DNA of 43,595 nt from Nocardioides sp. GTDB lineage: Bacteria > Actinomycetota > Actinomycetes > Propionibacteriales > Nocardioidaceae. This document shows, piece by piece, positions 1 through 8,726 of this stretch (positions are counted from its first letter, which is position 1; every line of letters starts with the position of its first letter). Location of the stretch: the NCBI RefSeq assembly GCF_014360585.1, contig NZ_JACIXG010000043.1, positions 1 through 43,595 on the forward strand, written 5' to 3'. Under the pieces are notes generated by a model. It saw only the letters and a list, made by a program, of their open reading frames with translations, ran no database searches and was not told where the DNA came from. The position numbers and the translations under genes are program-made.

Positions 1-1
1 G

Positions 2-1261
2 CGTGGCGAGGGCGTCACCACCCAGGCCAAGGCCGACTACGCCGACTACTCGGCCCGTTTCGACCAGGCTCGCTCGGACGCTCTGGCCGGCGGGATGACG
101 TACCCCTACACGAAGGACTCCTTCTCCGACCCCGGCGCCGAGATCCGCTCCGGTGCGCTGGAGATGTTCGAGACCGCCAAGAGCGACCTGAAGGTCGCCG
201 CCGGTCGCTGTGCCCGGGAGGTGCGCGTCGGTTGCAAGGACGCGCCCGAGAAACGCAACTGGTTCGAGTCCGGGCTCGCCTTCGTCGGCGGCATCTTCGA
301 GGGCGCCGGCGAGGCAATCTGGGACATCGGCAAGATGATCTACAACGTCTCGATCCTCCACGACATCATCGAGCTGGCGTCAGGTGACCTCACCCCCGAG
401 GAGATCGCCGCCCAGAAGTCGATGATGCTCGAGGACGCCGAGGCGCTGTGGCAGGCGCTCAAGTCCGATCCGCTCGAGTTCGGCAAGCAGCTCGGCAAGG
501 GTCTGCTCGACTGGGACACCTGGGCCGACGATCCCGCCCGAGCGATCGGCCACCTCGTCCCGGACATCGTCGCTGGTGTGCTGACTGGAGGGACCGGAAC
601 TGTCGCCACACGTGGCATCAAGGGCGGTGCCGACGCGCTCGATGCGCTCGGCGACATGTCCTCCGGCCTCAAGGGCCTCGACAACCTCGACGGCCTCGGT
701 GACGTCGGCAAGCTCGACAACGCCATCGACGACCTCGACGATCTCGGCAAGCTCGACGACGTCGGCGATGGCGCGACGGGCGACTCTCCTCTTACGGATG
801 CCCAACGTGACGAAATTCTGGAGATCGAGAAGGGCGATCGCCCCGACCCGTCTACGTACCTTCCGCCCGAGTACATCGAGCAGCACCTTGGAAAGTTCGA
901 TGACGGCGCAACCAGGTTCATGACGGAGACCAACCTGGACAAGTACGGGATCGCGCAGCGGGACGGTACGTCATATGTGATGCCTAAGGCGGAGGTCGAC
1001 GCACTGTTTGAAAAGACGGGCGGTGACCCTCGAGCAATGGAAGAAGCACTGGGCCTCCCAGAGGGCTTCTTCGAAAACGGTGTCGTACGGGTCGACATTC
1101 CAGATGCCCGTGACCATGGCCTCCGTATGCCCTCGGGTAACGAGGCAGGAGCGAATGACCAGTGGCTGCCAGGGGGCAAACTGCCAACGGGATTGTCGGA
1201 GGCTGTCATCGACTGCGGGGATATCGCGCCAGGCGGCTATAGAGTCACACCGGTCGAGTAG
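2..1261 (+). CDS. Polymorphic toxin, C-terminal part (5' end outside window)
   Basis: The reading frame is open from base 2, so this is the 3' end of a longer gene; the first internal ATG at 95 is not a convincing start. Visible parts are a helical WXG100/LXG-like stretch, a Gly/Ala-rich pre-toxin segment (about 200 residues in), a low-complexity Leu/Asp/Gly linker (LDNLDGLGDVGKLD-type), and a distinct C-terminal domain of about 130 residues beginning near base 830. That domain carries FDDGATRFMT, YGIAQRDGTSYVMPK, and a PSGNEAGANDQW...PGG motif that I recall from C-terminal domains of secreted polymorphic toxins; the domain name cannot be confirmed here. The joint at about 780-830 coincides with a visible drop in GC, as expected for an exchangeable toxin tip. 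The gene directly downstream fits an immunity protein. Type VII secretion is inferred from the architecture only. Confidence 0.7.
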   Translation, partial: RGEGVTTQAKADYADYSARFDQARSDALAGGMTYPYTKDSFSDPGAEIRSGALEMFETAKSDLKVAAGRCAREVRVGCKDAPEKRNWFESGLAFVGGIFEGAGEAIWDIGKMIYNVSILHDIIELASGDLTPEEIAAQKSMMLEDAEALWQALKSDPLEFGKQLGKGLLDWDTWADDPARAIGHLVPDIVAGVLTGGTGTVATRGIKGGADALDALGDMSSGLKGLDNLDGLGDVGKLDNAIDDLDDLGKLDDVGDGATGDSPLTDAQRDEILEIEKGDRPDPSTYLPPEYIEQHLGKFDDGATRFMTETNLDKYGIAQRDGTSYVMPKAEVDALFEKTGGDPRAMEEALGLPEGFFENGVVRVDIPDARDHGLRMPSGNEAGANDQWLPGGKLPTGLSEAVIDCGDIAPGGYRVTPVE

Positions 1262-1276
1262 ATAGGACGGACGAGC

Positions 1277-1540
1277 ATGAAGTTCACGGATAGCTACTTC
1301 TCGCGGGAAGACAGGTTCTCGCTAGGGATCGAAGAGGAGACAGGACGCTTCTATGCGTCCATCCCCGTTAGCAATGGCGTCGTTGACTACGAGGAGTACT
1401 ACGAGCTCACCAAGGAGCAGTACGACACGTACCTTGCCGCCCCCAGCACGGCCGTGTCCTTCATCGAAGACTGCCGCAGGCGCAAGCATGACGCTCTACT
1501 CATTCAGAAGCCAGGCTGGAACCGCGGCACACCAGTTTGA
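1277..1540 (+). CDS. Probable immunity protein for the upstream toxin
   Basis: An 87-residue soluble protein whose ATG lies 15 bases after the toxin stop codon. It has no signal peptide or membrane segment and is rich in acidic and aromatic residues (FSREDRFSLGIEEE, VDYEEYYELTKEQYD). Small, acidic, lower-GC proteins directly behind a polymorphic toxin tip are typically cognate immunity proteins that bind the toxin in the cytoplasm. I recall similar small proteins beside toxins of this C-terminal type, but the assignment rests mainly on position and composition. GC content is lower than in the housekeeping genes that follow, which agrees with joint transfer with the toxin domain. Confidence 0.6.
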   Translation: MKFTDSYFSREDRFSLGIEEETGRFYASIPVSNGVVDYEEYYELTKEQYDTYLAAPSTAVSFIEDCRRRKHDALLIQKPGWNRGTPV

Positions 1541-1608
1541 TCTTTCCGGGACGCCGACGACGTTGATGTCGACGCAATACGACGCCATCCGACGCGGATA
1601 AGGGCACG

Positions 1609-1998
1609 ATGACAGACAACGACGAACCGTTTGAGGCCAGCAACGTCAAGAAGCAGGTCAATGCGGACTGGCCCCAGACAAACTGGGCTTCCCCACTGCT
1701 CAAGCGCGCCTGGGTGCGTATACGCAACGGCCACGACGTACGCGATGGCCGCGTGCTCGGCAGCCGAAAGTTGGTAGGCGAGAACGCCATGATTCCGGTT
1801 GCGTTCATCGCCGGCATCGGACTGCATGCATTGCGTGCTGCCGAGGGCATCCGCCGCTTTGAAGATCCTGACGACAGCAGGAAGGAGTACGTACCGATGA
1901 TCCTCTGGCCGGTCGAGGACTCCGCCGAGATACCCGAGCCCGGTCCGGACGCCGCCGAGTGGTGGGTGCGCGCGGCTTGGAAGCAGGAGCACCTGTGA
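1609..1998 (+). CDS. Unrecognised 129-aa protein coupled to an ADP-ribosyltransferase-like gene
   Basis: A 129-residue protein starting at ATG 1609 after an AAGGG-like ribosome site. I do not recognise a named domain. It has a short hydrophobic central stretch (AMIPVAFIAGIGLHAL) followed by RAAEGIRRFED and a Trp-rich C terminus (ILWPVED, EWWVRAAWKQ). Its stop overlaps the GTG of the next gene by four bases (GTGA), so the two are almost certainly translationally coupled and probably act together. It could be a partner, adaptor or immunity factor for the ADP-ribosyltransferase-like protein, or a remnant delivery domain; the sequence alone does not decide. Confidence 0.65.
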   Translation: MTDNDEPFEASNVKKQVNADWPQTNWASPLLKRAWVRIRNGHDVRDGRVLGSRKLVGENAMIPVAFIAGIGLHALRAAEGIRRFEDPDDSRKEYVPMILWPVEDSAEIPEPGPDAAEWWVRAAWKQEHL

Positions 1999-2441
1999 AC
2001 CCCGACGCATTCCTCAAGACACTGGAGAAGCTTCCACCGTTCCAGGGAGTCGTGTTCCGCGGTTGCCCGGCCGACGCGGGATTCGCCCACGACGGCCAGG
2101 TGACGGTGACCACCGGCTTCACCGCGACCACGCGACGTCCGGATCTGGTCGCGGGCAGCGGGACGATCTACGCCATCTACACGACCACCGCCCGTGAGAT
2201 CTCGGCGTTCTCGGCACAGAAGGACGAGTACGAGACGGTCATCCTGCCCGGCACCACCCTCGCGCTCGCCGAGACCCGGCGGCTCGCCGGCCTCGACGTA
2301 CGACTGGTCTTCGAGTTCACCCCCGGTCAGCAGATCCCGCCCGAGACGGTCGAGACCGTCGCGACGACCGTCGAGTCCTGGCTCGCCGATATCACTCCGT
2401 CAACCGAACCCCGCCCCCGCTTCGTCGGCGACATCGCCTGA
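1995..2441 (+). CDS. Small ADP-ribosyltransferase-like protein (R-S-E class)
   Basis: A 148-residue protein from GTG 1995; this start is chosen because it makes a 4-bp GTGA overlap with the preceding stop. All three signatures of the arginine-type ADP-ribosyltransferase fold appear in order: an FRG in strand 1 (GVVFRGCP), a variant STS motif (FTATTRRPD), and an ExE motif before a Pro-Gly turn (DEYETVILPGT). In this fold the Arg and STS residues bind NAD and the last Glu is catalytic. The protein is about the size of one catalytic domain and has no secretion signal. Given the toxin locus just upstream, it may be a displaced toxin tip, though a cellular modifying enzyme is possible. The target is unknown. 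Confidence 0.62.
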   Translation: MNPDAFLKTLEKLPPFQGVVFRGCPADAGFAHDGQVTVTTGFTATTRRPDLVAGSGTIYAIYTTTAREISAFSAQKDEYETVILPGTTLALAETRRLAGLDVRLVFEFTPGQQIPPETVETVATTVESWLADITPSTEPRPRFVGDIA

Positions 2442-2500
2442 TGGGTCTCTGAGCGAAACTGAGTCGCGGGAGCGGCAGGGTGCGTGTGAGGATCGGGGCC

Positions 2501-3550
2501 GTGAGTGATCTGAAGACGTTCATCGCAGGACTGCCCAAGGCCGAGCTGCACGTCCACCACGTCGGGTCGGCGTCGCCGCGGATCGTGGCGGAGCTGGCCG
2601 CGCGGCACCCGGGGACCGTGCCGGCCGATGTCGAGCTGCTGCGGGAGTACTTCACCTTCAGCGACTTCGCGCACTTCGTCGAGGTCTACCTCTCGGTCGT
2701 CGACCTGGTGCGTACGCCGGAGGACATCCGCTACCTGACCTACGAGATCGCGCGGGACCTGGCCCAGACCCAGCAGGTCCGTTACGCCGAGCTGACCTGC
2801 ACCCCCTACACCTCCGTCCGCCCCGACCTGGCGGTTCGAGAGCCGGGCACCGGACACACCGGGATGGCGATCGAGGCCTACACCGAGGCGCTCGAGGACG
2901 CCCGGGTCAGCGCCGAGCGCGACTTCGGGATCACGCTGCGCTGGATCTACGACATCCCGGGCGAGGCGGGGATGCCGGCGGCGGATGCGACCCTGGCGTA
3001 CGCCGCCGACCACGGCCCCGAGGCGCTCATCGGCTTCGGTCTCGGCGGGCCCGAGATCGGGGTTCCGCGGCCGCAGTTCGAGAGGCACTTCGACGCCGCC
3101 CGCGCTGCCGGGCTCCGCTCGCTGCCGCACGCCGGCGAGTCCACCGGACCACAGACCATCTGGGACGCCCTGACCGTCCTGAAGGCGGAGCGGATCGGCC
3201 ACGGCACCTCGGCCGCCCAGGACCCCGAGCTGCTCGCCCACCTCGCCGAGCACCGGATCCCCCTCGAGGTCTGCCCGTCCTCCAACGTGGCCACGGGTGC
3301 CGTCGCGTCGCTCGAGGAGCACCCGCTGAAGACGTTCGTCGATGCGGGCGTGCCGGTCACGATCAACTCCGACGACCCGCCGATGTTCGCGACCACGCTC
3401 AACCAGGAGTACGAGATCGCGGCCGACCTCCTCGGCCTCGACACCGCCGGCGTCGCCGACCTCGCCCGTGCCGCGGTCGACGTCTCCTACGCTCCCGACG
3501 ACCTCAAGGCCCGGCTGCGCGCCGAGATCGACACGTACGCCACGCCTTAA
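2501..3550 (+). CDS. Adenosine deaminase family protein
   Basis: About 349 residues of the metal-dependent amidohydrolase fold. Motifs seen in order: the HxH metal ligands (AELHVHHVGS), LGGPE, the HAGES metal-ligand and catalytic-Glu segment, RIGHGT, EVCPSSN and the INSDDPP aspartates. These match adenosine deaminases, which convert adenosine to inosine in purine salvage; the related aminodeoxyfutalosine deaminases of menaquinone synthesis share the same motifs and cannot be excluded. GTG 2501 (MSDLKTFIAGLPKAEL) is preferred over GTG 2480 because it places the conserved PKAELH block near the N terminus and has GAGG upstream. A 40-bp gap separates it from the hydrolase that follows. Confidence 0.88.
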   Translation: MSDLKTFIAGLPKAELHVHHVGSASPRIVAELAARHPGTVPADVELLREYFTFSDFAHFVEVYLSVVDLVRTPEDIRYLTYEIARDLAQTQQVRYAELTCTPYTSVRPDLAVREPGTGHTGMAIEAYTEALEDARVSAERDFGITLRWIYDIPGEAGMPAADATLAYAADHGPEALIGFGLGGPEIGVPRPQFERHFDAARAAGLRSLPHAGESTGPQTIWDALTVLKAERIGHGTSAAQDPELLAHLAEHRIPLEVCPSSNVATGAVASLEEHPLKTFVDAGVPVTINSDDPPMFATTLNQEYEIAADLLGLDTAGVADLARAAVDVSYAPDDLKARLRAEIDTYATP

Positions 3551-3590
3551 CCGCTTGACGCGGCTCGACCCCGCCCGTTTGCTGGTCGGC

Positions 3591-4445
3591 ATGGGTGAAC
3601 TGACACTGGCGGTCAACGGGATCGAGCTGTGCGTCGAGACGTTCGGGAGTCCTGGGGACCCGCCGATCCTGCTCGTCGGTGGGATGAGCGCCTCGATGGA
3701 CTACTGGGAGGACGACTTCTGCCAGGCGCTGGCTACTGGCCGAAGGTTCGTGATCCGCTACGACCATCGCGACACCGGCCGCTCCACGACCTGGCCGCCG
3801 GGAGAGCCGGGCTACACCGGGCGCGACATGATCGCGGACATCCCGGCTCTGCTCGATGCCTTCGGCCTCGACAAGGGCCACATCTTCGGCATCTCGATGG
3901 GCGGGGCGCTGGCCCAGTGTGCGGCGGTGCTCTATCCGGACCGGGTGGAGACACTGATCCTCAACGAGACCTCACCTGCCTTCGACGGCGTACCCGACCT
4001 GCCGCCCATCGGCGAGGAGATGGCCGACTTCTTCGCGAAGGCCGCCGAGAGCACGGTCCCGGATCCCGACGACCACGAAGCTCTGGTGTCGATGCTGGTC
4101 GAGGACCAGCGTGCGTTCGTCCCCGAGGGCTACGACGAAGCCCGGATGCGGGCGGTCGTCGAGCGGGTCGTACGCCGCACACCGGACATGCGGCCGGGCT
4201 TCGCCAACCATCAGGCGATGAGCGACGGCGAGCCGATCGAGGCGACCTTGGCCGACATCGCCGCCCCGACGCTGGTCATCCACGGCACCCGCGACCCGCT
4301 GTTCCCGATCGGTCACGGCGAGATCCTCGCCCGCGGCATCCCCGACGCGACGCTCCTCGTCCTCGACGGTGTCGGCCACGAGCCGCCGCCTCCCTACACC
4401 TGGGAAGTGGCCATCCCGGCGATCCTCGAGCACACGGCCCCGTAG
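3591..4445 (+). CDS. Alpha/beta hydrolase
   Basis: A 284-residue alpha/beta-hydrolase from ATG 3591. The nucleophile elbow GISMGG (Ser), the acid in GTRDPLFP (Asp) and the base in GVGHEPP (His) form the expected triad, and YDHRDTGRS is the usual block before the cap. The overall pattern resembles the aclacinomycin methylesterase RdmC group and other small esterases. The substrate cannot be told from sequence. Frame openness extends upstream to 3342 inside the deaminase gene, but the conserved N terminus begins at 3591. It ends seven bases from the convergent carboxylase gene. Confidence 0.85.
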   Translation: MGELTLAVNGIELCVETFGSPGDPPILLVGGMSASMDYWEDDFCQALATGRRFVIRYDHRDTGRSTTWPPGEPGYTGRDMIADIPALLDAFGLDKGHIFGISMGGALAQCAAVLYPDRVETLILNETSPAFDGVPDLPPIGEEMADFFAKAAESTVPDPDDHEALVSMLVEDQRAFVPEGYDEARMRAVVERVVRRTPDMRPGFANHQAMSDGEPIEATLADIAAPTLVIHGTRDPLFPIGHGEILARGIPDATLLVLDGVGHEPPPPYTWEVAIPAILEHTAP

Positions 4446-4452
4446 TCGACTC

Positions 4453-6183
4453 CTAGGACGGCTCGATCTTCCCGAGCACGTCACCGATCGCGACCGTCGC
4501 GCCCACGTCGGTGCCGCGGGAGAGCACGCCCGCACGGTGTGCGGCGACACGGGTCTCCATCTTCATGGCGTCGATGACCGCGATGTCCTGGCCCTCGGAG
4601 ACCTGCTCGCCGTCCGGGACGAGCCAGTCGACCAGGGCGCCGGGCACGGGAGCCTCGATGACGGCCGGGTCGGCGACGGCGGTCGCCGGGGCGGCATCGG
4701 CCGTCGACGTACGGCCCGCGGCGATCCCCCGCAGGAGGTCCTCGGGCAGCCCCAGCATCACCCGGCGACCGTCGATCTCGATCGGCACCCGCCGCAGTGG
4801 CTGCGCTGGCGCCGGCTCGGGGCGGCGCTGGGTCTCGAGCCGCGGCATCAGCGTGGTCTCGATCCACTGCGTGTGCACCGCGAACCCGGCGGTCGAGAAG
4901 GCCGGATCGTCGAGCAGCACCCGAGCGAAAGGTACGACGGTCGCGACTCCTTCGACCGACAGCTCGCTGAGCGCGCGGCGCGCCCGTACGACGGCGGTGT
5001 CCCGGTCGGGCGCGTGCACGATCAGCTTGGCGATCAGCGAGTCGAAGGCGCTCTGCACGGTGTCGCCCGCCTCGATCCCGGCGTCCCAGCGCACCCCGGG
5101 CCCGGCGGGGACGCGCAGGCTCGTCACGATGCCTGGGCTCGGCAGGAAGCCGCGGCCCGGGTCCTCTGCGTTGATCCGCAGCTCGATCGCATGACCTTTC
5201 GGCTCCGGCGTCTCCGAGAAGGAGAGGCCCTCGCCGGCGGCGATCCGCAGCTGCTCGGCGACGAGGTCGACGCCGGTCACCGCCTCGGTGATCGGGTGCT
5301 CGACCTGCAGGCGGGTGTTCACCTCGAGGAACGAGATCACGCCGTCCTCGCCCATCAGGAACTCGACGGTCCCGGCTCCGCGGTAGGAGACCGCCGCACA
5401 GATGTCGCGCGCGGCCTCGTGGATGCGGCGGCGCTGCTCGTCGGTCAGCCCCGGCGCGGGTGCCTCCTCGACGAGCTTCTGGTTGCGGCGCTGCAGCGAG
5501 CAGTCCCGGTCGCCGACGACCACGACGTTGCCGGTGCCGTCGCCGAGCACCTGCGCCTCGATGTGCCGGGGACGCTCCAGGAACCGCTCCACGAAGCACT
5601 CGCCCCGACCGAACGCGGCCTGCGCCTCACGCGAGGCGGAGTCGAAGGCATCGGCGACGTCGTCGAGCTCGCGGGCGACCTTCAGCCCGCGCCCACCACC
5701 GCCGAAGGCGGCCTTGATCGCGATGGGAAGCCCGTGCTCGCGCGCGAACGCGACCGCTTCGTCGGCCGACTGCAGCGGCCGGTCGGTGCCGGCCACCAGC
5801 GGAGCACCCACGCTCTGCGCGATCCTGCGCGCGGTGATCTTGTCGCCGAGGCTGTCGATGCTCTCAGGACTCGGCCCGATCCAGATCAGCCCGGCGGCCT
5901 CGACGGCGCGCGCGAACTCGGCGCTCTCCGACAGGAACCCGTAGCCGGGATGCACCGCATCGGCTCCGGACGCCTGCGCCGCGGCCATCAACCACTCGAT
6001 GCTGAGGTAGGACTCGGCGGCGGTGGACCCGCCGAGCACGTAGGCCTCGTCGGCAAGCCGCACGTGCAGCGCGTCGGCGTCCTGGTCGGCATATACGGCG
6101 ACCGACACGAGGCCGGCCTCGGCGACCGCCCGCACGACGCGGACGGCGATCTCTCCCCTGTTGGCGATGAGCACCCTGCGCAT
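4453..6183 (-). CDS. Biotin carboxylase fused to biotin carboxyl carrier domain
   Basis: 576 residues from ATG 6183, one base after the stop of the PxpBC gene. The N-terminal 450 residues are a biotin carboxylase: [14 protein letters not shown], the ATP-grasp glycine loop [25 protein letters not shown] with the catalytic region, and ELRINAEDP. The C terminus is a biotinyl domain with the attachment Lys in DAMKMETRV (about residue 541). It carboxylates its own biotin using ATP and bicarbonate. There is no conventional carboxyltransferase gene nearby; the neighbours are PxpB/PxpC, which are homologous to the carboxyltransferase region of urea carboxylase. A role in 5-oxoproline or related amide metabolism is therefore inferred; an acyl-CoA carboxylase alpha subunit working with a distant beta subunit is the alternative. 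Confidence 0.9.
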   Translation of the reverse strand: MRRVLIANRGEIAVRVVRAVAEAGLVSVAVYADQDADALHVRLADEAYVLGGSTAAESYLSIEWLMAAAQASGADAVHPGYGFLSESAEFARAVEAAGLIWIGPSPESIDSLGDKITARRIAQSVGAPLVAGTDRPLQSADEAVAFAREHGLPIAIKAAFGGGGRGLKVARELDDVADAFDSASREAQAAFGRGECFVERFLERPRHIEAQVLGDGTGNVVVVGDRDCSLQRRNQKLVEEAPAPGLTDEQRRRIHEAARDICAAVSYRGAGTVEFLMGEDGVISFLEVNTRLQVEHPITEAVTGVDLVAEQLRIAAGEGLSFSETPEPKGHAIELRINAEDPGRGFLPSPGIVTSLRVPAGPGVRWDAGIEAGDTVQSAFDSLIAKLIVHAPDRDTAVVRARRALSELSVEGVATVVPFARVLLDDPAFSTAGFAVHTQWIETTLMPRLETQRRPEPAPAQPLRRVPIEIDGRRVMLGLPEDLLRGIAAGRTSTADAAPATAVADPAVIEAPVPGALVDWLVPDGEQVSEGQDIAVIDAMKMETRVAAHRAGVLSRGTDVGATVAIGDVLGKIEPS

Positions 6184-6184
6184 G

Positions 6185-7894
6185 TCAGTCTCCTCGGATC
6201 TCGGCGGTCGACCCAATGGGCACAATCGGCACAGTTGGCGCGACCGGACGGAAGCGGATACGGACCCCGGGCGGCAGCTGCCCGGCCAGGTCCAGGTCGC
6301 GGTCGACGACCGCGCCGATGATCGGATAGCCGCCGGTGAGCGGGTGGTCCGGAAGGAACAGCACGGGCTGTCCGTCGGGCGGCACCTGGATCGCGCCGGT
6401 CACCGCCCCCTCGCTCGGCAGCTCGCCGGCGACGTCCCGTTCGAGCGGGTCGGCGCCTTCGAGACGTACGCCCACGCGGTCCGAGCGCGGCGTGACGGTC
6501 CATTCCTGCTCGACGAGAGTGCGTACGCCGGCCGGGGTGAACCAGTTCTCGCGCGGGCCGAGCACGATCCGCAGCTCGACCGTGTCGCCGGGAGCGGGCA
6601 GCAGCTCGGCGGGAGCGGGGTCCGGATCCACCGCATGGGGCGCGGCCGCGGGGCCGTGCAGCGGCACGACGTCCCCCGCGCGCAGCGGCCGGCCGCCGAG
6701 GTCACCGGGGCCGAGGCCCGCGAGCGTGTCGCTCGAGAGGCTGCCGAGCGCCGGCGGAAGATCGAGACCGCCCCGGACCGCGATCACGGACCGCAGGCCG
6801 ATGCTCACCGAGCCGAGGCGCAGCTCCTCGCCGTCCTCGAGCGCGGTGGGGGCGCCGTGCTCGACCGGGAGCGGCGGGCCGTCGCTGCGTACGATCGTCG
6901 TCTCGGCGGGCGCGCCCGCGACCGCCACGACCGCGGGGCCGGTGAAGCGCAGGACCGCGCCACCGCCGGCGAGCTCGAAACCTGCCGTTCCAGGAGCGTT
7001 GCCCACGGCGCGGTTCGCGGCCCGCAGGGCGCGGCGGTCTGCTGTGCCCGACGCGGAGACGCCGAGCGCGGCATGGCCGGGGCGGCCGAGGTCCTCCAGC
7101 ACCAGCTGCAGGCCGGGGCGTACGACCTCGACCGCGAAGGCGGCTGTGTCGGTCTCGACACGACTCCGCCTAGCGGCTCCGTCGGCTCGACCAGCGAACT
7201 GCTGGTCGAGCCCGCGAGCGAAGCGAGCGGTGTCGAGACCAACACGGTCGGTTCCGGCGCCGGCCAGCGAGACCGAATCCCGCTCGAGCCGCTCGAACCG
7301 CACGGTCATCCCCGGCGCGAGCAGCGCCGGCGGGTCCCGGTGCAGGTCCCACATCGGCGCGTCCGCACGCCCGATCAGCTGCCAGCCGCCAGGGCTCTCG
7401 CGGGGGTAGACGCCCGAGAACGTTCCCGCCAGCCCGACGGAGCCGGCGGGGATCCGGGTGCGCGGCGAGGAGCGTCGCGGCACGTCGAACAGCGGGTCGT
7501 CGCCGACGAGATAGCCGAAGCCCGGTGCGTACCCGGTGAAGGCCACCCGCCAGGTCGCGGCCGCGTGACGCGCGGCGACCTGCTCGGCACTGACCCCCAG
7601 CAGCTCGGCGACCTCGTCGAGATCCTGCCCGTCGTAGTGCACGCCGATCGTCACCGAGCCCGCCGTCGGCAGACCGCCGTGGACGGGTTCGACGCGGGAC
7701 AGCTCCTTGGCGAGGGTCGCCTCGTCGACCAGCGTCGGATCGAACCGGACCAGCACCGTCCGGGCGGCCGGCACCAGCTCGACGACGCCGAGCGGCGGCG
7801 CGGCCGCGAGCGCGGCGTGCAGCCGCATCGCGCCCTCGAGGTCGTCCTCCTCGACCAGCAGCGCCTGATCCGATGCGTCGAGCACACGCCTCAC
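6185..7894 (-). CDS. pxpBC: 5-oxoprolinase subunits B and C, fused (KipI-KipA)
   Basis: 569 residues from GTG 7894. Residues about 1-205 are PxpB/KipI ([32 protein letters not shown]). Residues about 252-569 are PxpC/KipA ([33 protein letters not shown] near the end). PxpABC together hydrolyse 5-oxo-L-proline to glutamate with ATP. In Escherichia coli the two subunits are separate genes; here they are one chain. The joint, residues about 216-250, is encoded by a palindromic repeat (7145-7246) that also occurs elsewhere in the window, so the linker is repeat DNA read in frame. The gene sits 28 bp after pxpA and one base before the carboxylase. Confidence 0.92.
   Translation of the reverse strand: MRRVLDASDQALLVEEDDLEGAMRLHAALAAAPPLGVVELVPAARTVLVRFDPTLVDEATLAKELSRVEPVHGGLPTAGSVTIGVHYDGQDLDEVAELLGVSAEQVAARHAAATWRVAFTGYAPGFGYLVGDDPLFDVPRRSSPRTRIPAGSVGLAGTFSGVYPRESPGGWQLIGRADAPMWDLHRDPPALLAPGMTVRFERLERDSVSLAGAGTDRVGLDTARFARGLDQQFAGRADGAARRSRVETDTAAFAVEVVRPGLQLVLEDLGRPGHAALGVSASGTADRRALRAANRAVGNAPGTAGFELAGGGAVLRFTGPAVVAVAGAPAETTIVRSDGPPLPVEHGAPTALEDGEELRLGSVSIGLRSVIAVRGGLDLPPALGSLSSDTLAGLGPGDLGGRPLRAGDVVPLHGPAAAPHAVDPDPAPAELLPAPGDTVELRIVLGPRENWFTPAGVRTLVEQEWTVTPRSDRVGVRLEGADPLERDVAGELPSEGAVTGAIQVPPDGQPVLFLPDHPLTGGYPIIGAVVDRDLDLAGQLPPGVRIRFRPVAPTVPIVPIGSTAEIRGD
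7145..7246. repeat. Palindromic element inside pxpBC (copy 1)
   Basis: A 102-bp element with an outer inverted repeat GGTCTCGACAC (7151-7161) / GTGTCGAGACC (7230-7240) and an inner one GCTCGACCAGC (7185-7195) / GCTGGTCGAGC (7201-7211) around a 5-nt loop. Its left arm (7145-7193) matches the arm at 35359-35407 at 45 of 49 positions without gaps. The length is a multiple of three and it is read through in frame as the linker between PxpB and PxpC. Confidence 0.85.
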
Positions 7895-7922
7895 GCCAGA
7901 TACTCCGAATCCCGTACGTCGG

Positions 7923-8726
7923 TCATGCCGCCGGTCCCGCGGGCCCGGCGAACGGGGCGATCACGACGCCCTCGGCCTCGAGCAGTGCCCGGGTCGCCGC
8001 GGCCATCCGGATCGCGCCGTGGCTGTCACCGTGGACGCAGATCGAGTCGGCGCGTACGGCGACGTCGGTGCCGTCGATCGCCTCGACCACACCCTCGCGG
8101 GCGAGCCGGAGCATGCGGGCCGCGACGGCGTCGGCGTCGTGCAGCACCGCGCCGGGCTCGGCGCGCGAGACCAGCTCGCCGCCGGGTGTGTAGGCGCGGT
8201 CCGCGAAAGCCTCGGCCGCCGTGGCGAGCCCGGCGCTCTCGGCCACCTCGAGCACGACGCCGCCCGCGAGCCCGAGCAGCACGAGGGACGGGTCGATGGC
8301 CTTGACCGCGGCGACGACGTCCCGCGCCTGCCGCTCGTCGCGGGCGATCGTGTTGTAGAGGGCGCCGTGCGGCTTCACGTAGCGGACGGAGCCGCCGACC
8401 GCCGAGGTGAGGCCCAGCAGGGCGCCGAGCTGGTACTCGACGTGTGCCTGCAGGGTCGCCGAGTCGATGTCCATGTTGCGACGGCCGAAGCCCTCGTAGT
8501 CGCGGTAGCCGGGGTGCGCCCCGATCGTGACGCCGTTGGCGACGGCATCGGCGAGCGTCGTACGGATCCCTTCCGGGGTGCCGGCGTGGAAGCCGCAGGC
8601 GACGTTGGCGCTCGAGACGATCGCGAGCATGGCCGCGTCGTCGCCGACCACCCGGTCGGGCGCGTTCTCGCCGAGGTCGGAGTTCAGGTCGATGGTTGCC
8701 GCAGGGTTCGTTGTCACAGTGCTCAC
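7923..8726 (-). CDS. pxpA: 5-oxoprolinase subunit A (LamB/YcsF family)
   Basis: 267 residues. The start is GTG 8726 because it overlaps the stop of the transporter gene as GTGA and leads directly into the family N terminus [10 protein letters not shown]. Other family blocks: [55 protein letters not shown] and [11 protein letters not shown]. LamB/YcsF proteins are subunit A of the ATP-dependent 5-oxoprolinase. Position between the transporter and pxpBC gives the order transporter-A-BC-carboxylase in one transcription unit. The open frame continues upstream in the transporter gene but that extension is not family-like. Confidence 0.93.
   Translation of the reverse strand: MSTVTTNPAATIDLNSDLGENAPDRVVGDDAAMLAIVSSANVACGFHAGTPEGIRTTLADAVANGVTIGAHPGYRDYEGFGRRNMDIDSATLQAHVEYQLGALLGLTSAVGGSVRYVKPHGALYNTIARDERQARDVVAAVKAIDPSLVLLGLAGGVVLEVAESAGLATAAEAFADRAYTPGGELVSRAEPGAVLHDADAVAARMLRLAREGVVEAIDGTDVAVRADSICVHGDSHGAIRMAAATRALLEAEGVVIAPFAGPAGPAA

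Noticed and set aside
4369..8305. Long plus-strand open frames opposite the carboxylase and pxp genes
   Set aside because: They are antisense shadows caused by high GC third positions; no family motifs, while the minus strand encodes clear enzymes.
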